The notes under the pieces were generated by a model that was not told the DNA's origin, ran no database searches, and worked only from the letters and a program-made list of their open reading frames with translations. Positions 61,417 to 64,000 of a stretch of 64,000 bases of DNA are shown here, in pieces. The first letter of the stretch is position 1; each line of letters opens with the position of its first letter. Origin of the DNA: Virgibacillus_F sp049310925 (GTDB taxonomy: Bacteria; Bacillota; Bacilli; Bacillales; Amphibacillaceae); contig NZ_JBMERP010000009.1 in assembly GCF_049310925.1 (NCBI RefSeq), positions 12,716 to 76,715 of the forward strand, given 5' to 3'. The position numbers and the translations under genes were made by a program.

Positions 61417-61508
61417 ATTAGTAAACTTGGCTTATCGCTAAGTCATAAAGGCAAAATCCTTAGTTGCATTTAAGCAGCAATGAAAGTTTTTATGCTTCCC
61501 TTACTGCG
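61417..61508 (+). repeat. Dispersed ~80-bp AT-rich repeat, copy g
   Basis: AAACTTGGCTTATCGCTAAG, AAAATCCTTAGTTGCATTTA, AGCAGCAATGAAAG, then TTACTGCGAAAAAA. It lies directly before the DinB terminator, as copy e lies before the PRC-barrel terminator. Confidence 0.7.
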
Positions 61509-61552
61509 AAAAAAGCCGGCATTCATCCTACTTGGCGAATGCCGACCTTTTT
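61509..61552 (-). terminator. Terminator of the DinB-family gene
   Basis: GTCGGCATTCGCC/GAATGCCGGC stem with TTTTTT on the minus strand. Confidence 0.85.
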
Positions 61553-61596
61553 TATCCTGATGCCCTACTGCTAAGGCTATTTCACTACTAACATGA

Positions 61597-62091
61597 TTAG
61601 TTAGATATACCTAACTTCTCCTTGACTTCAACGATTTGCAGGGTATGTCTTTTTTCATGGTATGCAATAAATGGAATCCACTGTTTTAAACTCATCTGTC
61701 CAAATACTGGATGTGGAAATCCCTTTGACTCTAATTGTTTCTCGTCAGCAGTCTCTGAAACTTTAATTAACCCTTGGTGTGTAGCGGTTAGTTTAAGCTT
61801 TAACTCTTCCAAAGTAGCAAAATCATCATTTGGTATTGCAAATTCAGGCGCTTGTACCTTAATGGTTCTGTTAAGTGAAGCTTCAATTGGTTTTAGTTCA
61901 GCATTTACTTCTTCACCATCTTCAAGTTTTTCAATAATCGTTTTTGTAATTGCACCTTCCATTAAAAACAAATGCTCCATAATCTGCTTTATCGACCACT
62001 GATCGTCAGCAGGTCTTTTATTCAACTGTTCATCAGATAATCCATTTACTTCATTATATAAATCCACACGTGCTTCTTCATTAAATTCCAT
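61597..62091 (-). CDS. DinB-superfamily protein (YfiT-like four-helix bundle)
   Basis: A 164-residue helical protein. ATG 62091 follows GAGGAG. Family features are WSIKQIMEHLFLMEGA near residue 33 (first metal-ligand His) and QWIPFIAYHEKRHTLQIVEVKEKL at the C-terminus (second and third His). Members bind a divalent metal; some transfer bacillithiol or other thiols, but many have no known function. No thiol-related gene is adjacent. Confidence 0.88.
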   Translation of the reverse strand: MEFNEEARVDLYNEVNGLSDEQLNKRPADDQWSIKQIMEHLFLMEGAITKTIIEKLEDGEEVNAELKPIEASLNRTIKVQAPEFAIPNDDFATLEELKLKLTATHQGLIKVSETADEKQLESKGFPHPVFGQMSLKQWIPFIAYHEKRHTLQIVEVKEKLGISN

Positions 62092-62271
62092 ATTAATTCT
62101 CCTCATTATTAAGCTACTACTATTTTATCAATCTTCTAGATTAAATTAAACATATAACTTCATTCAAATATTTACAAAATACTTTCATAAATAAACAGGT
62201 CACAATACTACTATCTTTTTAGTCTTTCAATTATAATAATACCAAATAGTCTAACAAGTGGGGGCGTTTTT

Positions 62272-63372
62272 TTGAAAAATACATTTTTCGTTACTGGATT
62301 CCCGGGCTTTCTTGCTACAAGTCTACTTCAACAGTTAATTCACGATCACAAAAAAGAAATCGATCAAATTCACTTATTAGTTTTACCAAGTCAGTGTGAT
62401 CAGGCAATTGAACAGATTAAGTCCCTGGCACATAAACATTCAGTTCCAGAGCACTTTTTTTCCGTTATTACTGGTGACATCACAAAAAAAGACTTGGACA
62501 TCCCATGGGAGACTAAAACAACCTTACAAGAATCTGTTACGCATGTCTTTCATTTAGCCGCCATTTATGATCTGGCCGTGCCAAAAGATGTCGCTTACGA
62601 TGTTAATGTAAATGGAACACAAAATGTAAACGAATGGGTCATGACATTAGATAAACTCATTCGCTATATTTATTTTAGTACAGCATATGTTTCTGGAGTT
62701 CGTGAAGGTAAAATATATGAACATGAACTTAATCAAGGACAAACTTTTAAAAATCATTACGAACAAACAAAGTATGAAGCAGAACTTTTGGTAAACGCCA
62801 TAAAGGATACTGTTCCAACTACTATTATCCGACCAGGAATTGTTAAGGGGAATTCTAAAACCGGTGAAACAATCAAGTTTGACGGTATATACTTCATGCT
62901 CAACTTACTGGACAATCTCAGGTTCCTTCCAGTCGTAACTTATATTGGAGATGGGGCACCTGAAGGAAATTTCGTCCCTTCTGATTATGTGCTTAACGCT
63001 GTCAGTTATCTTGCTTTAGCTCCAGTTGGAGAAGGAAAAACGTATCATTTAACGGATCCAAACCCATATAAAATGAACGAAATACACAAAATGCTTTCAG
63101 AAAGATATTTAGGAAAAACTCCAAGTGGTCAAATCCCTCTTACTATTGCTAAAAAAGCAATGTCAATTTCTATCATACGGAAGTGGTTGCAAGTCGAAAA
63201 AGAAGCATTGGATTATTTTGAAATTAAATCTTCCTATGATTGTTCGCAGACAGTTGCTGATTTGGAGGGTTCAGACATTGTTTGTCCTGACTTTAAGGAT
63301 ACACTTGAACCAATGATTCATTTTTATCGCAAATACAAACACGATTACACGAAGCATATTGAAATTAATTAG
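62272..63372 (+). CDS. Extended SDR oxidoreductase (fatty-acyl-reductase/thioester-reductase-like)
   Basis: A 366-residue protein starting at TTG behind GTGGGGG. The NAD(P)-binding motif is VTGFPGFLATSLL at residue 7. The catalytic Tyr-Lys pair is YEQTKYEAE (about 163-171). VFHLAAIYDLAVP and the RPGIVKG segment fit the NAD_binding_4 branch. That branch reduces acyl thioesters or modifies lipids and polyketides, but no carrier-protein gene is adjacent. The substrate is unknown. Single-gene unit. Confidence 0.85.
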   Translation: MKNTFFVTGFPGFLATSLLQQLIHDHKKEIDQIHLLVLPSQCDQAIEQIKSLAHKHSVPEHFFSVITGDITKKDLDIPWETKTTLQESVTHVFHLAAIYDLAVPKDVAYDVNVNGTQNVNEWVMTLDKLIRYIYFSTAYVSGVREGKIYEHELNQGQTFKNHYEQTKYEAELLVNAIKDTVPTTIIRPGIVKGNSKTGETIKFDGIYFMLNLLDNLRFLPVVTYIGDGAPEGNFVPSDYVLNAVSYLALAPVGEGKTYHLTDPNPYKMNEIHKMLSERYLGKTPSGQIPLTIAKKAMSISIIRKWLQVEKEALDYFEIKSSYDCSQTVADLEGSDIVCPDFKDTLEPMIHFYRKYKHDYTKHIEIN

Positions 63373-63453
63373 AGAAACTAGGCTTATCTCCAAGCCTTAA
63401 TGGTTAAGTCCCTAGTTGTACTTATTCGAAAGAAAATTTTTCTATACTGCTTA
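63373..63453 (+). repeat. Dispersed ~80-bp AT-rich repeat, copy h
   Basis: AAACTAGGCTTATCTCCAAG, CCTTAATGGTTAAGTCCCTA, GTTGTACTTATTCGAAAGAA, then TATACTGCTTAGATAAAC. It begins at the SDR stop codon and ends at the terminator. Confidence 0.75.
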
Positions 63454-63457
63454 GATA

Positions 63458-63496
63458 AACAAAAAGCTTTCTGCCCAGCGGGAAGCCTTTTGTTTA
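63458..63496 (+). terminator. Terminator of the SDR gene
   Basis: AACAAAAAGCTTTCTGCCC paired with GGGAAGCCTTTTGTT (with mismatches), followed by TATTC. The repeat copy h lies between it and the stop codon. Confidence 0.65.
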
Positions 63497-63608
63497 TTCA
63501 TGAGGAAAGTTGGAATGTTAAAAGTGATTATATTAGCCTACGTTAACAGAAATCTGTGAAAATTGTACCATCTTTGTATGATTACAACATCTTGTAATAT
63601 TAATATTG

Positions 63609-63614
63609 TATAAT
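63609..63614 (+). promoter_or_regulatory. -10 box before the toxin transcript
   Basis: TATAAT 15 bases before the upstream ORF. No good -35 at the right distance. Confidence 0.4.
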
Positions 63615-63628
63615 AGTGAGGACAGGTT

Positions 63629-63709
63629 ATGCAGGTGAGCTTCAAAGGAGGCAGTAAGAGTAAATCTTCTTTTACATCGGCGGCTTACCCCTTAAGGAAA
63701 GGGGGATGA
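63629..63709 (+). CDS. Upstream ORF coupled to the toxin gene (26 residues)
   Basis: It reads MQVSFKGGSK, SKSSFTSAAY, PLRKGG, stop, with GAGG seven bases before ATG. Its TGA overlaps the ATG of the next ORF (ATGA), so ribosomes finishing it can restart on the toxin. The peptide is basic with no membrane segment. It covers the structured leader (GGTGAGC/GCTTACC and CCCCTT/AAGGGG pairs) that would otherwise hide the toxin ribosome site. Confidence 0.6.
   Translation: MQVSFKGGSKSKSSFTSAAYPLRKGG
63688..63704 (+). promoter_or_regulatory. Hairpin presenting/masking the toxin ribosome site
   Basis: CCCCTT-5-AAGGGG stem with AAGGA in the loop, seven bases before the toxin ATG. Translation of the upstream ORF runs through it. 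Confidence 0.55.
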
Positions 63710-63801
63710 AGCGTGTGATACCAATTGACAAGGTCCTGGAGTTGATGCTTATGTCTTCAACGCTTATGGTGTTGATTGTGAACAGCCGTGAAAAAAAGTA
63801 A
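63706..63801 (+). CDS. Putative holin-like type I toxin (31 residues)
   Basis: It reads MKRVIPIDKVLELMLMSS then TLMVLIVNSREKK. One hydrophobic helix (about 11-25) with a short basic tail is the layout of the putative holin-like toxin family and other type I membrane toxins of Firmicutes (EXXXLM, hydrophobic core, basic end). The ATG overlaps the stop of the upstream ORF. The stop codon lies in the 5' arm of a bidirectional terminator, and a minus-strand promoter faces it from the right. Toxicity has not been shown; the family call is by layout. Confidence 0.65.
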   Translation: MKRVIPIDKVLELMLMSSTLMVLIVNSREKK

Positions 63802-63919
63802 TCACCTCGTTGCTAACTAGATAATTACTTTTTTTAATCCTGACATATGGAGTCGTCGCGCCTAGCGGTTATTTGTCCAGGGTCGTAAGTTGCTGCTTGC
63901 GGCCCTTTCGTTCGACTAC
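63790..63919 (-). ncRNA. Candidate antisense antitoxin RNA (~130 nt)
   Basis: From the promoter at 63926-63954, transcription would start near 63919. The RNA begins with a GGGCCGCAAG/CTTACGACCC hairpin (63880-63905) and could end at the shared A/T-flanked hairpin (63791-63835), overlapping the 3' end of the toxin mRNA. Inferred from layout only. Confidence 0.45.
63791..63835. terminator. Bidirectional terminator at the toxin 3' end
   Basis: AAAAAAAGTAAT/ATTACTTTTTTT 12-bp stem. Both strands end in a T-run, so it can stop the toxin mRNA and an opposing RNA. Confidence 0.85.
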
Positions 63920-63925
63920 TTTTTT

Positions 63926-63954
63926 ATTCTATTCTTAGCCTACCTAAAAAACAA
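63926..63954 (-). promoter_or_regulatory. Promoter facing the toxin gene
   Basis: TTGTTT, 17 bases, TAGAAT on the minus strand. Confidence 0.5.
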
Positions 63955-64000
63955 CTAAAAAATTTACTTCATACAGATTGCTAAAACCTTAATTTAATTA

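Overview
The window looks like chromosome from a low-GC, spore-forming, motile member of the Bacillaceae. The gene content and dispersed repeats fit the Oceanobacillus/Virgibacillus/Lentibacillus group best (inference; no taxonomic marker gene is present). Support comes from an alpha/beta small acid-soluble spore protein, a YhcN/YlaJ-type lipoprotein, SigI/RsgI, YheA, YhdB, YhzD, two chemoreceptors, MsmX, and several gene pairs ordered as in Bacillus subtilis. No phage, insertion sequence, integrase or CRISPR array was recognised.

Layout. 0-5.4 kb: the start of a YhaQ-type ABC ATPase, YhzD, an unknown membrane protein with a possibly leaderless mRNA, YhaR-type enoyl-CoA hydratase, YheA, then a PucR-type regulator beside the shared sugar-importer ATPase MsmX. 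5.4-14.5 kb: spore protein, fumarase, zinc phospholipase-C-like protein, UMF1-type transporter, membrane chemoreceptor, IDEAL-domain protein, cation diffusion facilitator, acetyltransferase, AzlCD amino-acid exporter. 14.8-22.2 kb: a cytosolic BtuF-like protein with methionine aminopeptidase, a short-chain reductase, an M20 dipeptidase, and a methionine-to-cysteine operon yrrT-luxS-mccA-mccB. 22.9-31.6 kb: spore lipoprotein, YhdB, sigI-rsgI, PRC-barrel protein, membrane-anchored HtrA-like protease, and the heterodimeric multidrug exporter bmrC-bmrD. A 23-codon leader ORF with overlapping antiterminator and terminator hairpins precedes bmrC. 32-44.4 kb: soluble chemoreceptor, zinc-finger protein, aldo/keto reductase, Gmad2 lipoprotein, a stand-alone MurG, MATE exporter, histidine phosphatase, aldehyde dehydrogenase, NupC and an AzgA-type purine permease, and a coiled-coil protein. 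44.5-54.2 kb: odhAB, an unlisted 35-residue membrane peptide, trmL, a YhbB-like amidase, ogt, queG, a P-loop ATPase and tRNA-Gly(UCC). 54.4-64 kb: D-amino-acid aminotransferase, FlaR-like kinase, S9 peptidase, an ECF sigma/anti-sigma pair, alpha/beta hydrolase, DinB protein, an extended SDR, and at the right end a probable type I toxin locus with a coupled upstream ORF and an antisense promoter.

The intergenic space carries three dispersed repeat families. The first is a GC-rich composite element of about 400 bp (arms A and B), with four full copies and two partial ones. The second is an AT-rich element of about 80 bp with a CTTGGC/GCCAAG hairpin, in at least seven copies, usually close to gene ends and terminators. 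The third is a structured GCGC-ended element in two copies. Short hypothetical ORFs called inside the GC-rich elements are not genes.

The most interesting loci are the attenuator in front of bmrCD (31.75-32.01 kb), the right-end toxin locus (63.6-63.95 kb), the two intergenic repeat families, and luxS taking the place that mtnN holds in the B. subtilis yrrT operon.
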